Source of the DNA: Mytilus galloprovincialis
Taxonomy: Eukaryota; Mollusca; Bivalvia; Mytilida; Mytilidae
Assembly (NCBI RefSeq): GCF_965363235.1
Contig: NC_134839.1
Coordinates: forward strand, 60,107,560-60,171,559
Direction: 5' to 3'
Length of the DNA stretch: 64,000 bases
Below, one piece after another: positions 13,700-26,441 of the stretch. The position numbers and the translations under genes are program-made. Every line of letters begins with the position of its first letter. The first letter of the stretch is position 1. The notes below the pieces were generated by a model. The model saw only the letters and a list, made by a program, of their open reading frames with translations. It was not told the DNA's origin and did no database searches.

Positions 13700-14794
13700 G
13701 TACATCATCAGTCCGCAATGTCCAAAAGGTTAGCCAGACCCTAAAACCTATCATCCATCAAACCTATCATCAAAAGTCGTGTAACTCAGTTGCACATCGA
13801 ATATTAAGTCGTACTCAACACAATCTTCATTGAATGTGGTTAATTCCTTGCATAGCGAATTGTTTTTTGTTAAATCTACACCATCAAGAAGTATGAAAAG
13901 TCGCATAAAATGAAAGAATATTGAATAAAATGTACACGGAACATTCATTAATACTGACTCAGATATCAACTAATGTTATAGATCCGTCATAAACGAAAGA
14001 TAATCTCGGTTCTCATTAAGTCGACTGCAAACCTAGAATATATGATAACAATTTTGATATAATATCACACTTTGCTTTGTGTCGTGGCGTTGAAATAATG
14101 AAATGCTATTTTTGGACACCATCGGGAGTACGATAATTTAGAAATTCAGCTTATACCGAAGTTCTAAGGACTTGCTTTGGTGGTTTGTAATAACATGATA
14201 TTGACAAAAATTATAGAGAAGAAATCAGCAATTCACGTAGACTACAGCTTACAATGAATGTAAGGTCAGTGAGAGTTAATTTTATTTCCGATTTAATCGA
14301 CATCTAAGCCTCTGACAGATAAGGACGTCCTCCGAGAAATCTCTGATTGTACGGATGTTTATGTTGTCAGCCACATACGTTGATTTGATGTTCCCGCTAT
14401 TATGAAGTGTTTATTTCTGAATGTTGTTTTATGGTACATTGCAGTATTTCAAGGTTATATCTGGTAAACAATGGCTGAGAAATATGAAATCAAAACACTC
14501 AATAGTTATCAGAAATTATCGTAAGAGTACAGGGTACAATAGGTTAATATGTTTCTACTGTCAATAGCACTATTACATTCTCCCTAGAATAAAGGTATAC
14601 CATGAATATTTGTGACAAAGTTAAGTATATGTCTTGAAGAATGTATGATACATGTATTTGCATTCTTGGTGTTATACATTTTTTTAGAAATGAAAATTAA
14701 ACGTATATTGAAATCTAAAACTTTACTTCAATATTGAACTAACTGAGAAATGAATATCTTATCCTCAGAAAAATGAAACTGAAAACAAAATTCT
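13700..14794. other. Intergenic, no gene seen
   Basis: AT-rich DNA with only short ORFs (up to 72 codons, minus strand) that show no recognisable motif. Confidence 0.5.
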
Positions 14795-15230
14795 CAGTTG
14801 TATGACAGTCGTATAAAATTCCATCATGCTGACAACGATGCGACAACACAAACAAACATAATAGGTGAAAATGTAAAAAATAGGAGTACAGCAGTCAATG
14901 TTGTTTTGGCAAAATCAACGTTGTGACAGTAATTTTCAATTCGTTGACATCATGTGTCTTAATCACTATAAAAACAAACATATATGTAAACAAACATATA
15001 CCATAAGAATACAGAAATAATCTTAGAACAATAACTCAATGACTGGATGTATAATTACAGAGCCACGTCATATGTTACCAAGAAACACAAAAAAGCATAC
15101 AGAAAAAGAAAAGCATAATAGCAGAAAGGAAAGACAAAAATGTTCACAGAACAACAGCATAATGAAATGATTGGATGTATAAGTACAGAACCACGTCAAA
15201 AGGATACCACCAAAAGGACAGACTAAACAG
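14795..15230. repeat. Dispersed mussel repeat, copy 2
   Basis: It shares ordered blocks with 10755-11060: tgtatgacagtcg, gacaac, aggagtacag, cactataaaaacaaa and tggatgtataa. The motif tggatgtataagtacagaacc is duplicated internally at about 15042 and 15173. Not coding. Confidence 0.55.
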
Positions 15231-16534
15231 TAAACGAGATATTCATTAAACAAATAAAAGAACACTATAACACGTTATTAAGATGATTAACAACGTCAAT
15301 ATCCAGAATCTATACTTCAAGACAATCGTATATCATTTTATCAAGTTTATACGACACATTTAAGGTAGCACAATACAAAGATTTGTTCACTCCCAATCAG
15401 ATAACTTTAAACTGATGTAATTCATTTCATCCTTCTTTATATTCTATAAATGGGGTACCAAAAGAAAGAAGAAAGATTAATCTTTCAAATTGGGATAATT
15501 TCATTATGACATAATTATTACATAATCAATTGTTATGTAATTAGTTGCTATATTGTGATGTCCACACTTGAATGAATTTAGCGTCTTTGTTCTTCACAGC
15601 ATCCCAAAATATTTTATAGATTCTTGTACAACACAGCTTGACCTCCAAAACTGTGTCTCAGATTTCCAAAAACATCAATAGAACAAATTTTATACCACAT
15701 TGAATTTAGTGATCTCTTATGAATTGATGTTGCAAACTTCATTGGAGATTTATGAGAGAATGAAATACAATAGGAAAAATCTGAGACACAGATGATGTAT
15801 ATCAAATTCGAAGTATAAGTCTAAAAATGAGGCAGTTGAAGCCGTATTATTTGGGGGTTTTTTTTAATTTCTAGTTCTGGGGGATATATTTATGGCAGCC
15901 AATCAGAAAAGTTTGGATTGTTAATGGAAAGAACACCATTAATAAATCTCAACGTGAAATTAGATGACCTGATTTCTTTGATCTTCTTTTTTTTTACAAC
16001 TGTCTGAAGGAACTCCGATTCGTATGAAAATAAAAGAGGTCAGCAAGGAAAGGCGCACAGTTCGTTACCATAGGAATGCCGATAATTTGTTGAAAATATC
16101 TACCTCCAAATTCAACAAATATGTTGTCAACCAAGTCAGAAATGTGACAGTTATTTCAATTCGTTTGATGTCTTTGGACTTTTGATTTTACCATTTGGTA
16201 AGGGACTTTTCGTTTTAAATTTTCCTTGGAGTTCGGTATTTTTGTTAATTTACTATTTGCATGTCAAGATGATATTAGTACATTTATATAATTGTCAAAA
16301 AGGATATTTTTATATGATTTAATGACAGTCATCCTATCCTAAGTAGGATTTGTTTCCGATTAATGTTTTTCTTTAACAGATATGTTGTCAATCTTTATCC
16401 CCGGTGAAAAAAATATTCGTGCCCGACTTCGGTTTTAACTTTAATATTGGTTGTCATGTTTTCAACTCCTTTGTGAAATCTTATTAATATCTGTTTACGC
16501 AAATATCATATACTAGTAGTAACTTTGCACTTAT
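15231..16534. other. Intergenic with partial dispersed repeat
   Basis: Mostly unremarkable AT-rich sequence. The stretch 16130-16260 carries the aagtcagaaatgtgacag ... gttcggtatttttgt repeat family also found at 12300 and 32000. No gene. Confidence 0.5.
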
Positions 16535-16645
16535 TTGGCTTTATAACTATTTTGATCTGAGCGTCACTGATGAGTCTTATTTAGACGAAACGCACGTCTG
16601 GCGTATTAAATTATAAGCCTGGTACCTTTGATAACTATTCGGTGT
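16535..16645 (+). repeat. Abundant mussel interspersed repeat (cgtctggcgtatt family)
   Basis: It contains gagcgtcactgatgagtctt, acgaaacgcacgtctggcgt and cctggtacctttgataacta, blocks I recognise as very common in Mytilus genomic sequence. Related copies are at 22660-23035 and, more diverged, near 56350-56405. Its transposon class is not clear from this window. Confidence 0.7.
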
Positions 16646-17431
16646 ATAATTGATGAAAAAATATTTCTGGATATCAATGAAATCCTATAAGTATTTAGAA
16701 AAGACTGAGAAAAATGTCGTTAACTCACGAATCCTGTAAATTAAAGACAACTAATGTTGCATTTATTTTGTATCCATACCTATGATCGATAAACACTATA
16801 AATATTATAACCTTCACCTGATGTGTAGTAGACTACCAAAAAGCAAATTAACAGAAAACAAATGTACGAGTACTTAAAATATCCAACAGTGACAAACACC
16901 GCTTAATTTGTCCATGCAAACAAATACTAAACTGTCATTAATTTTTATTTTTCATTTTACTTAAGTCTTCTTCATACGAGTAAACGAACGCGACAAGCTT
17001 TAAGAAGAGCACAGTTAGACAGTTGCCATAGAATTGACGACTTTATGTTATAAAACAAGTTCAATAAACGAACAAATATGTTGTTTATAAAAAGTCTTAC
17101 ACTTTGATGATGTCAGTTGCTGAGATTTTACAGTATAATTTTTTCTTCCACTGAGCAAAGTGTCTGTACACGAGTTTGCTATTCTTTTCATTCAACTTTG
17201 GACTTTCTAAGTTTAATAGAAGGGACACTTTTGTAAAGAGTACAGAGGTAAAATGTTTGTATGCTTTTAAATTTTAAAATATTTTGAACTCGAGCATCAC
17301 TGGATGAGAGAAATTTGTTGTCAAAAGGTGTATCTAGTGCAAAGCAATCTGTACCGCTAATGTTATTTCTACCGCTTGGTCGATGGTTCGAAGTTCCCCT
17401 AAGGTAGTATTAGCTCATTAGCCAGTTTTTT

Positions 17432-17722
17432 ATGCCCCACCTACGATAGTAGAGGGGCATTATGTTTTCTGGTCTGTGCTTCTGTCCGTCCGTCCGTTCG
17501 TTCGTCCGTCTGCGTCTGTTCAGGTTAAAGTTTTTTGTCGAGGTAGTTTTTGATGAAGATGAATTCCAATCAACTTGAAACTTAGTACACTTGTTGCTTA
17601 TGGGATGATCTTTCTAATTCTAAAGACAAATTATACTTTTGACCCCAATTTCACGGTCCACTGAACATGGAAAAGGATAGTGCGAGTGGGGCATCCGTGT
17701 ACTTTTGGACACATTCTAGTTT
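17432..17722 (+). repeat. Dispersed repeat A, copy 1
   Basis: It starts atgccccacctacgatagta and ends near gtgcgagtggggcatccgtg plus acacattctagtttt. A (cgtc)n-like stretch of ccgtccgtccgttcgttcgt lies near its start. A second copy in the same orientation occurs at 35945-36235. It is a roughly 290-bp noncoding interspersed family. Confidence 0.75.
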
Positions 17723-18769
17723 TATACTGGTATGAAAATAAGTATACTTTGTTATTAAAATGAACTGTTCCAAAATAATTTTAATCGAGGAATATGTCTC
17801 TCTCATCTAGTTTCTTGCCCGGCTTTTCTATTAATCTAGGAAAAGTGGAAATAACAATCAAAATAAGCACAAAAACGACAATGACGTATTTTTGGTTTGC
17901 AAGTCAATAATTCATTGCACTTGAATCCGTATTCATGCGAACTTCCATATATACCTTAATAGAGGATGAGATACGAATATTTTTAAAAAGGAAACAAAAT
18001 ACAGTATCTCTTTTTTTCATTATTTTGCAAATACTTGGTATCAAGCAATATCAAAGTATCCCTATAAATGCTGATAGTATTAGAGAATATTCATGAAAAA
18101 AAGTTATTTAAAAATTGAGATGGACAAAGACCAATAACCCTGCATAACTATTTGATAAACGAAGTACGGGGAACAGTAAAATGTTCTGACACTGTCATTG
18201 AAAACATATAGCAACATGATTTTATACCGTAATACGATACAAGAGGGGCGCATCCATGTTTCTGCATCACTTTTATGTTTCACCGTTTCATTTAAGTGAA
18301 ACAGAAACATGTTACCAAAACATGCGAAACATAAGTTATCAATGTTTCAAGACCGAAACATTAACGGAGAACGATGATATAGAATAATAACGACGGTCAT
18401 GAATGTTACTTGCATATGATTTTATAATTGCTGCTGCACCCACATCATGTAACACTGATAAGCACAAGATCGAAACCAAAGATGCAGAGGTAAATCATGC
18501 ATGCCTGGAAATCATGATGAAGGTGTTTTACAAGCTCTGTTAGGAAGAGATAGAACACGATTGTAATAAAAAAGCTAAAACTGAAGAAAGTGTGATAAAC
18601 ACAATGACCGAACTAAGCAAAGAACGAATTTGAAACATCAAATAAATACACACTGAAAAAATGGCAGCAACACATAATTTCATTAATTGTTTTTAAAAGT
18701 TTATGAATCAACAGCAAAAATAAGATAAGGACTGTCTAGAATATTTATTAATCATATTCTTTATTAAGA
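17723..18769. other. Intergenic; cluster of gtttc/gaaac motifs
   Basis: There is no gene. At 18255-18362 the words gtttc and gaaac recur many times, as they do in a second cluster at 20595-20720. This may mark the two ends of one larger insertion. The rest shows nothing identifiable. Confidence 0.35.
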
Positions 18770-19125
18770 TAAAAATATGTGGTATGATTGCCAATGAGAC
18801 AGCTCTCCACAAATGACACAGAAATCAACAACCACTATAAATAAATATGTTTAAATTAAATTAACAACTATAGGTCACTATACTGCTTTCAACAATGAGC
18901 AAAGCCCATACGGCATACACATATAGTCAGCTATAAAAGTCATCGAAATGACAAATGTAAAACAATTCAAATGAGAAAATCTAATGGCCAAATTTATGTA
19001 TAAAATAATGAACAAAAAACAAATATATTAAAAAGCAACCAATGACAACCACTGAATTACAGGCTCCAGACTTTGGATAGGCACATACAGAATGTGGCAT
19101 TGTCAACTCATATGAACCTTTGTTT
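18770..19125 (+). repeat. Dispersed repeat B, copy
   Basis: It begins with atgtggtatgattgccaatg, continues with cagctctccaca, ataggtcacta and agtcagctataaaa, and ends near ttacaggctccaga plus acatacagaatgtggc. The same ordered blocks occur at 28430-28835 and, inverted, at 43285-43447. This family is very frequent in mussel sequence and is noncoding here. Confidence 0.75.
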
Positions 19126-19513
19126 TTGTTTTTTGTTTTTTTTAATATTTTCAATGGGAGTATAGAATGTTTTATCTGTGTATGACCATATACATTCCAT
19201 AACATCTTTTATACGTTTTGTCAGCAGCTACAAATAACAGCTTTCTAATATTTGGTGTCAAGCCTTATACCTTCTTAGCAGAATTAAGGCAGGAATTTTT
19301 GTTGGTACACTATAGTGCAACTACTGTCAACAGTGGTCAGCTCTTTTATATTTTAAAATTAAGCTCTACGAAAGAAAGTGGTTCCAGTAAAGAGGTGTTC
19401 CAAAGTATACTAGATACAATCAACATATTTTCCCTCATAACCCTCTGTGCATTTATTAATAGATAATATTGGAGCATGACATTTAACAAGGTAAGCTCTT
19501 CAGCCTTTTATTA

Positions 19514-20103
19514 TAGTCGCCGTCACGTAAAATTGGCACCACGTTTTTTGTCAAAATTTTTTTTAATTTCAGCCGCGTTTAATCAAGATGATGTTTTTCA
19601 TTTAGCGGAATTAAAATCCTTTCCAAATATCCACTACTGTCCTACCTTTTATTGTGTTTGCACTGTATAATCCTGACCTTCACATTTTTCAAGATTATTT
19701 ACATTGTAAAACCGCCATCTTGGTTTCTATGAGGATCCCTTATGCCATAATATTCGTTACTCTCTGGTAATATCATTGTCATTGATGATACAATTTCCCG
19801 CGCTTTTTACGTAAAGATGACGAAAAGCTCCGAGAGGCACAAGAAAATGGAGAGCACGTGGAACACCACGGCAACACTTCCTGTAATAACAATGTCGGAT
19901 TCCACCATACAAAATAATCTTGGATTATGTGAAGGTCAGGATTATACAGTGCAAACACAATAAAAGGTAGGACAGTAGTGGATATTTGGACAGGATTTGT
20001 ATTCCGCTAATTGAAAAACATGATCTTTAGTAAACGCGGTCGATATTTAAGAAAATTTAGACAAAAAACATTGTGCCAATTTTATGTGACGGCGACTATA
20101 AGC
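19514..20103. mobile_element. MITE-like element with ~180-bp terminal inverted repeats
   Basis: The left terminus is tagtcgccgtcacgtaaaat and the right terminus is its diverged complement ending gtgacggcgacta, each flanked by TA. Internal blocks also pair, for example atccactactgtcctacctt with aaggtaggacagtagtggat, and tataatcctgaccttcaca with its complement. The unique centre is about 230 bp without an ORF. A TA target duplication would fit Tc1/mariner-type MITEs, but that assignment is inference. Confidence 0.75.
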
Positions 20104-22134
20104 ATGGCTATGGGTCCTCAGTATTAATGATTGTTTCTTTTATTATATAAGGGGGTATCTATCCTTCTGTTAGTTACAATAAGGATATACCCTTTTATTA
20201 TCTAATTACTCCTAAACTATTAGTAAAAAAAAAAAAAATTAAACGAAGAATTTTTATTACACAAGGTTATTGTGTACTCCTATATTTGATATTCTTCGAG
20301 TTTTTGACCCCTTTAAATTTATTTAGGTCTTATCACTATTAGACAAAGTAATCGTTAACAAAAAATCAAAGTAAAAAGACGTGTTTGTTCTTAATTATTT
20401 ATTAATCTTATTACATTGTCTCTATATGTTTGTAATATCGTGGATTAATTATTGGTAACCCTAGTACCATGCAGTTAGAAATGGTTTTGTGCTAAAAGTT
20501 TCATGAATCAAATTTGTAGAGCATGACTTTTGCAGCTCTAGAAAGGAAATGAGCTGCTACATGATCATAAGCTATATGAACGTTGACGGCAGTTTGCTTT
20601 ATAGAAACAGAAAACAGAAAAAGCTGTACGTTTTAGGAAACAGAAACATGTTTTGTTTTTATATTACATTAAATCATGTTTCTGTATTCAAAACGTTGCT
20701 GAAACATGTTACAGATTAAGGTTAAAGAAATGCACCCCTGGTTAACTGGGGAGTATATAGTGTAAGAGCATGCAAAGCATGACATCGTATAATGTCGTAT
20801 TCGGTCATCCAAAAATTAACATCTATATAGGTCACCGTACGGCCTAATAGTTAATATAACTTGCAGGAATTTGTAACAAGTGCCTGGACTGTATGAGTAA
20901 AGAAAGAATATATTGAACACCAGTTGAACCTGGACAAATTTTCTTTCATTCGAGCTATTTCGGCGACTTTTTAATTAATTCTTTGATACAGGATTATTAC
21001 ACGGGTGTCATTCGGTTTATCGAGAGAAATGATCGTGAAAGAATATCCAACGGCGGTCAAGTATTGAGAGACGATCGTGAAAGTTCTGGTAACGGATCGT
21101 GAAATGTATATTCTAGTTTAAAATCTTTGAAAAAATCGCTTAATTTTCAAAACGCGGAACAAATCCGAACAAAAAAATATGTCTGTCAAAATGGTTTAAC
21201 TTCCTCGACATAACTGTGAAAGAAAATAAAGAAAATATGAAGTACTTTTTGAAAAAAACACAAAAGGCACAATACGTGTCTATGAAATTAATTACAAATA
21301 ACACGCTTTTTGTACCTATAATGGTCATATTTCAGAATATCATGATATATTTGAAATTTAATCTTTGGTGTATCTGATAGTACAGTAAAATTATAGTATG
21401 TTCTTCCATTAAAAGCGTTAATTTGTTTAAGAAAACCTTGAATTTGTTGAATTTCCATCAAACTTGATCGTGAAAGATCAGACAACGTATTATTTCGAGC
21501 GTGAAAGAAAATGCGTGACCAGACTTAATACTAGTAATCAGAAATCAGTATTTCTTTTACCATTTGATAAATCTGCAAGTGGTTGAAGCATGTAACTATT
21601 TTGATAAGGATGAACATTACAGCTATTATCTTTTTTCTATTAAACACTTTACCTCGAAAGTTAAAAAAAAACAACAACTAATAACGTGTTTATATAAGTG
21701 AGCAAGATTCAGCTCTGTGAATCAGTCTAGTGCACTTCAGGCAGCCCAACTCTACTTTAGCCAATAATATGGATATGCAACGTTTAAACCAAAATGTTAT
21801 CCATCAAACAAAAAATCATAGCAAAAACAGCACATGTCATGTGTAATTTGGAATTGAACGATAACCAACATTTTGTAATGTCTTGTTTGCTTTACTTATG
21901 ATGTATATTTGTTGAACGTCTATAATATCAAGGGTTTTACTAGAAGTGTCAAATGCGCTTAAGATTGTCAATGTTTCATAAAAAAGGTCAAGGTCAGATG
22001 AACCATGCCATACAAATCTCTACAAATATCCCGTACACCAAATAAATGTGTTCCGATCCTTACAGTACCTTAGAAACTGACACATGTAAAAGTTATGCTT
22101 GGCCAATTAATTCGGAACATAAGGTCAAAAGTAT
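20104..22134. other. Intergenic, no gene seen
   Basis: AT-rich DNA. A cluster of gaaacagaaacatg-type motifs lies at 20595-20720. Recurrent gatcgtgaaag words lie at 21028-21105 and 21465-21510. A trace of repeat B (ggtcaccgtacggcc) is at 20827-20845. No coding region is supported. Confidence 0.45.
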
Positions 22135-22530
22135 ATGAACCCTGACCGACAGCCAGACATAGACATCTTACTATCATTCAATAAATCAAACACAATTGAA
22201 GTCATCATGGTCATGGAAACATGCAGACAGACATGTACACCATACACGAAACACCTTGTCGCTTTAGAATACAGGTATATATTCAAAAGGCCAAACAACA
22301 TAAAACAAACATTGCCGAATGATGCATGATAATGAGTTCAATGTTAGTTGAAACCTTGCACAAGTCGAAAATGTACACCTTACAATCATAACAACAGACA
22401 GTTATCCTAAAGCTTAACGAATCCTCGATACGGACTTGACCACTAAGATGAATCTTCATCCATGAAATGAGGCAAATTCAGGGTCAGGTGAATCCTGTCT
22501 GACGGACATGTAGTTTATAGGATCCAATAT
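21960..22530. repeat. Diverged relative of the 147-bp tandem repeat
   Basis: Scattered blocks such as aaggtcaaggtcagatgaac and atgtacaccttacaatcat match the array at 28930-29920, but the spacing is irregular. It looks like an old, partly scrambled copy. No ORF of interest. Confidence 0.5.
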
Positions 22531-22659
22531 ACAAAATGTGGGTATCCTATAACTCGTGATAAGTGAGTACTTCACATGACAATAAAAAGCTTCATCCTAC
22601 AATCATCCATCTATTTTACAAACAACATGTTCACAAATGCCCAAATAATAATTTTAATG

Positions 22660-23035
22660 TATTTGCGCGTCTGGCGTACTAAATTATAATCCTAGTACAT
22701 TTGATAACTATTTACACCACTGGTTCGATGCCTTTGCTGGTGGACGTTTCGTCGCCGAGGGTATCACCAGCCCAGTAGTCAACACTTCGGTGTTGACATG
22801 AATATCAATAATGTGGTCATTTGATACAAATTTCCTGTTTACAAAACTTTGAATTTTTCGAAAAACTAAGGATTACCTTAGTTAGTCGTATTTGGTACAA
22901 CTTTTTGGAATTTTGGATCCTCCATGCTCTTCAACTATTTACTTGTTTGGCTTAATAAATATTTTGATATGAGCGTCACTGATTAGTCTTATGTAGACGA
23001 AAAGTGCGTCTGGCGTAATAACTGTTTGTATTTGT
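22660..23035 (+). repeat. Mussel interspersed repeat (cgtctggcgta family)
   Basis: It contains gcgcgtctggcgtactaaat at the start and gagcgtcactgattagtctt plus gcgtctggcgtaata at the end, so two copies of the module bracket a middle segment. The middle contains ggttcgatgcctttgctggt, ggacgtttcgtcgcc and atcaccagcccagtagtc. The ggttcgatgcc stretch resembles a Pol III B box, so a SINE-like origin is possible but unproven. Confidence 0.65.
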
Positions 23036-24319
23036 ACTAATAAAAATTTCCTGTTACCCCGCTTATATCTCGAGAAAGCGATGATATGGATTGTCTTTAT
23101 GCGTAGCAGTTCATTTTAGCTCCTCTTTGAGATCCATGTTTAAACAAAAGTTTCAAGTACCGGGTGTAACAACTTGCAGTATACAATATACATACATTGG
23201 TGGATAATATAAAATTTACTTTTTTGGCGACTGCACTACGTTCTACAGTGACATCGGAAGTTTACTTTTTTTTTAATTGTTATTTGGATGGAGAGTTGTC
23301 TCCTTGGCACTCACACCACATCTTCCTATATCTATTTATATCGAAAAACTAAACATGTGTTTAATCTGTACAATTATAGCTACTAACCGGTAAAAGGGTA
23401 GGATTCTCAGAAGTACATGAATGCACAGGCACTTTCTCTAAACCTTTTTTTTACCTAGATACTCTTGTATATATAGATTTGTGTGTTTTTTATATTTGAA
23501 CAATTCTGCGGTTCAATATTCAGTACAACAAAGTTCAAATTTCGGTATTAAAATTTGGTCGAGTTTAAAAATACATGTAACCAAATACTTTTATTGAATT
23601 CTCTTTTATTTTAACTAGGTGTTTTTTTATGACGTATCAGTTAATCATAGGCTTCTTCGGAGAGATAAACGAGTTTTCTTGTGTGAAAATATACTTACAT
23701 ATTTCCCTTCACACACAAGTTCTAGCTTTTTGACGTGATACGTATTTACATAAAATTTTACCCATATTATTAAGTCAAAATAGAAATCAAAGATAAAGAT
23801 ACAAAAACAAAATTGTCGTACAAAAGCAGGCCAAATTGTTTATATTTTTTTTTTACACAAGTACTTAGTATGGCGCTACACAGATATTTTAATAACGTAC
23901 GAAACGGGCATGTATCCGTACTATAACTTGAACTTATCCAACCTTCTGAAAAGATCCTTGTATACACTATTAATATTTACTTGCTAAGGGAAGGCACATT
24001 TTTCATAACCTGCTCCCAAGCCCTTTTTCAACGGTAAAGATAAACTTTATGAGCGATAAATGCCCGAGTTTCAGCGTTACTGTAAACATATATCCTCAAG
24101 CGAGTGCAAATTATATTTGGATACTTAAATATTCTAAATATTTGTTAAGAGTACGTGCAATCCAAGTATCTTTCTTAAGTGTTCACCTGCAACAGTATAA
24201 ACAAACAGCATTTTACTGCCTTCCCCTTACACTAGTATTTCCAATTATATAAACTTAGAGTTATATGTACTCTATTTCATAAGAAGAGTAGACACTGTAG
24301 ACTAAAATACATTGTTTTA

Positions 24320-25065
24320 TGAAGGGATAATTCATACTTTTCTTGTTATACAGAAAGGATATAGTTACGATACTGTTGTCAGGTCATTAAGGATGGCATA
24401 TTTTGGTATTAATATTGATTCATCCAATCATGGGGTCTTTGCATCGGAAATAAACTCATTTTCTCTAAAACCAGTTGTTGGCATGATACGAGTTATGTTC
24501 TTCTCAAATATTTCATGATGATATGATACTCATCCCTAACGGGAGGGATTGTGCTCGGTTTTCATATGAATAAGACTTAATCTTTCAATCAGTTTAATTG
24601 AGGTCTGCAGCTGGCATGTCAGTAACTGCTAGTAGTCATTTGTTAATGTATGGCATGTATGTATCATTGTCGTTTTTTATTAGTTGCCTGTTCTAACAGG
24701 ACTCGGACTTCTTTTGAACTGAGTTTTAATGTGCGTATTGTTGTGTGTTTCATTATTCCACATTGCATGGCTAAAGATATAGGGGAAGGGTTGATATCTC
24801 ACAAAACATGTTTAATTTCGTCGCATTTTTTGCGTCTTTCCCATGTCAGTAGACTCTGGTCTTTGTTAGTCTTGTATATTTTTTTCTAATTTTAGTTCAT
24901 TTGTATGTTTTGGAGTTTGGTATGACGTCAATATTCACAGAACTAGTACTCATTAAGGTCTAGCTGAGGTCCGCCTCCGATGCAGGATTTGCTCGCTGCG
25001 TTTAAGATCCCTTAGTTGCCTTCGGCTATTTTCTGCTCTTTGGTCGTGTTGTTGTCTCTTTGACA
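24320..25065 (+). repeat. Dispersed repeat C
   Basis: It carries the ordered blocks tacgatactgttgtcag, ggtctttgcatcggaaataa, gttatgttcttctca, ctggcatgtcagtaactgct, actcggacttctttt and gttgttgtctctttgacata. An inverted, shorter copy lies at 59590-59960. The family is common in mussels and I know it as interspersed retro-derived sequence. No intact frame remains. Confidence 0.65.
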
Positions 25066-25068
25066 TAT

Positions 25069-25880
25069 CATCAAGGTAAATATATGTTTGATACTGACAT
25101 CATCAAGGTAAATATATGTTTGATACTGACAACATCAAGGTAAATATATGTTTGATACTGACATCATCAAGGTAAATACATGTTTGATACTGACATCATG
25201 AAGGTAAATATATGTTTGATACTGACAACATCAAGGTAAATATATGTTTGATACTGACATCATCAAGGTAAATACATGTTTGATACTGACATCATGAAGG
25301 TAAATATATGTTTGATACTGACATCATCAAGTTAAATATATGTTTGATACTGACATCATCAAGGTAAATACATGTTTGATACTGACATCATGAAGGTAAA
25401 TATATGTTTGATACTGACAACATCAAGGTAAATATATGTTTCATACTGACAACATCAAGGTAAATATATGTTTGATACTGACAACATCAAGGTAAATATA
25501 TGTTAATATATGTTTGATACTGACAACATCAAGGTAAATATATGTTTGATACTGACAACATCAAGGTAAATATATGTTTGATACTGACAACATCAAGGTA
25601 AATATATGTTTGATACTGACAACATCAAGATAAATATATGTTTGATACTGACATCATCAAGGTAAATATATGTTTGATACTGACATCGTCAAGGTAAATA
25701 TATGTTTGATACTGACATCGTCAAGGTAAATATATGTTTGATACTGACAACATCAAGATAAATATATGTTTGATACTGACATCGTCAAGATAAATATGTT
25801 TGATACTGACATCATCAAGGTAAATATATGTTTGATACTGACATCATCAAGTTAAATATATGTTTGATATTGAGATCATG
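25069..25880. repeat. 32-bp tandem array, about 25 copies
   Basis: The unit is approximately catcatcaaggtaaatatat plus gtttgatactga (32 bp). Variants include caacatcaagg, catcatgaagg, a tacatg form and catcgtcaag. In the first third, the order (tacatg unit, catgaagg unit, third unit) recurs about every 96 bp, hinting at a higher-order trimer. One unit at 25497-25518 carries a short partial duplication. The array begins directly after dispersed repeat C. Confidence 0.92.
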
Positions 25881-26127
25881 AAGATGGTTGATTTATTTAT
25901 TTACAAAATAGTTGTTACGTTCAACAAACAATCGGTATTCCTATGGGAACAAACTTTGCTTCTTTATTTGTCGACTTGTTTTTTTAAGTCATATGAGGCA
26001 GACTATGCATTTGTTCAAGAATTTGATACACAATATTTTTCACCAGTCACTCGTTTCATATTACTTTAATAATAACCCAAATATATGCCGTTAGTTTTTA
26101 ATACACTTCAAATCATGATTTGTAAAT

Positions 26128-26133
26128 TTTATT
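26128..26133 (-). promoter_or_regulatory. Polyadenylation signal AATAAA of the deiodinase gene
   Basis: On the minus strand AATAAA falls a few bases after the SECIS-like fold and about 310 nt after the deiodinase stop. It would place the transcript 3' end near 26110, leaving a short 3' UTR with the SECIS close to its end. AT-rich DNA contains this hexamer by chance, so the support is positional. Confidence 0.5.
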
Positions 26134-26137
26134 CAGA

Positions 26138-26201
26138 AACATCTTATATCATCCAAAGTCATTTCTTCTCCTTTGAATATGACTCCTTCATTTACGATGT
26201 C
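26138..26201 (-). promoter_or_regulatory. SECIS-like element in deiodinase 3' UTR
   Basis: Read on the minus strand, a lower helix GACATC (26201-26196) pairs with GATGTT (26143-26138). Above it sits the non-Watson-Crick core, ATGAA (26191-26187) opposite GGAT (26154-26151), which matches the SECIS AUGA/NGAU quartet. The upper helix pairs GGAGTCAT with ATGACTTT, then (after one bulged A) TTC with GAA. A 9-nt apical loop starting AAA closes the fold, about 13 nt above ATGA. It begins about 240 nt after the stop. SECIS elements recruit the Sec-insertion machinery to decode UGA. The fold was worked out by eye. Confidence 0.72.
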
Positions 26202-26441
26202 ATTCTTTAAAATAAAACGTACAAAAAGATTTACATATAAACTAGTATTTGTTATAAGAAAAACGTTCACAAATAAATTTTACATAATCTAAATTATATC
26301 GTATACTAATTTTCTTATTATTCTTAGATCAAAATGTTTAGAAAATCATATATAACAATCATGTTTGTTAGTTAATTTGATAATATGCAAATGTTTAATA
26401 TTGGTCTTAACCTTGATACTCAAGACTTTTTCCTTTACATT

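Noticed and set aside
17370..17400. ggttcgaagttcc resembling a tRNA T-arm / Pol III B box
   Set aside because: It has an extra base relative to the B box and no acceptor stem or anticodon arm could be built around it.
25069..25880. Regular 32-bp repeats considered as a CRISPR array
   Set aside because: The units are contiguous with no unique spacers, in an animal genome; it is a plain tandem repeat.
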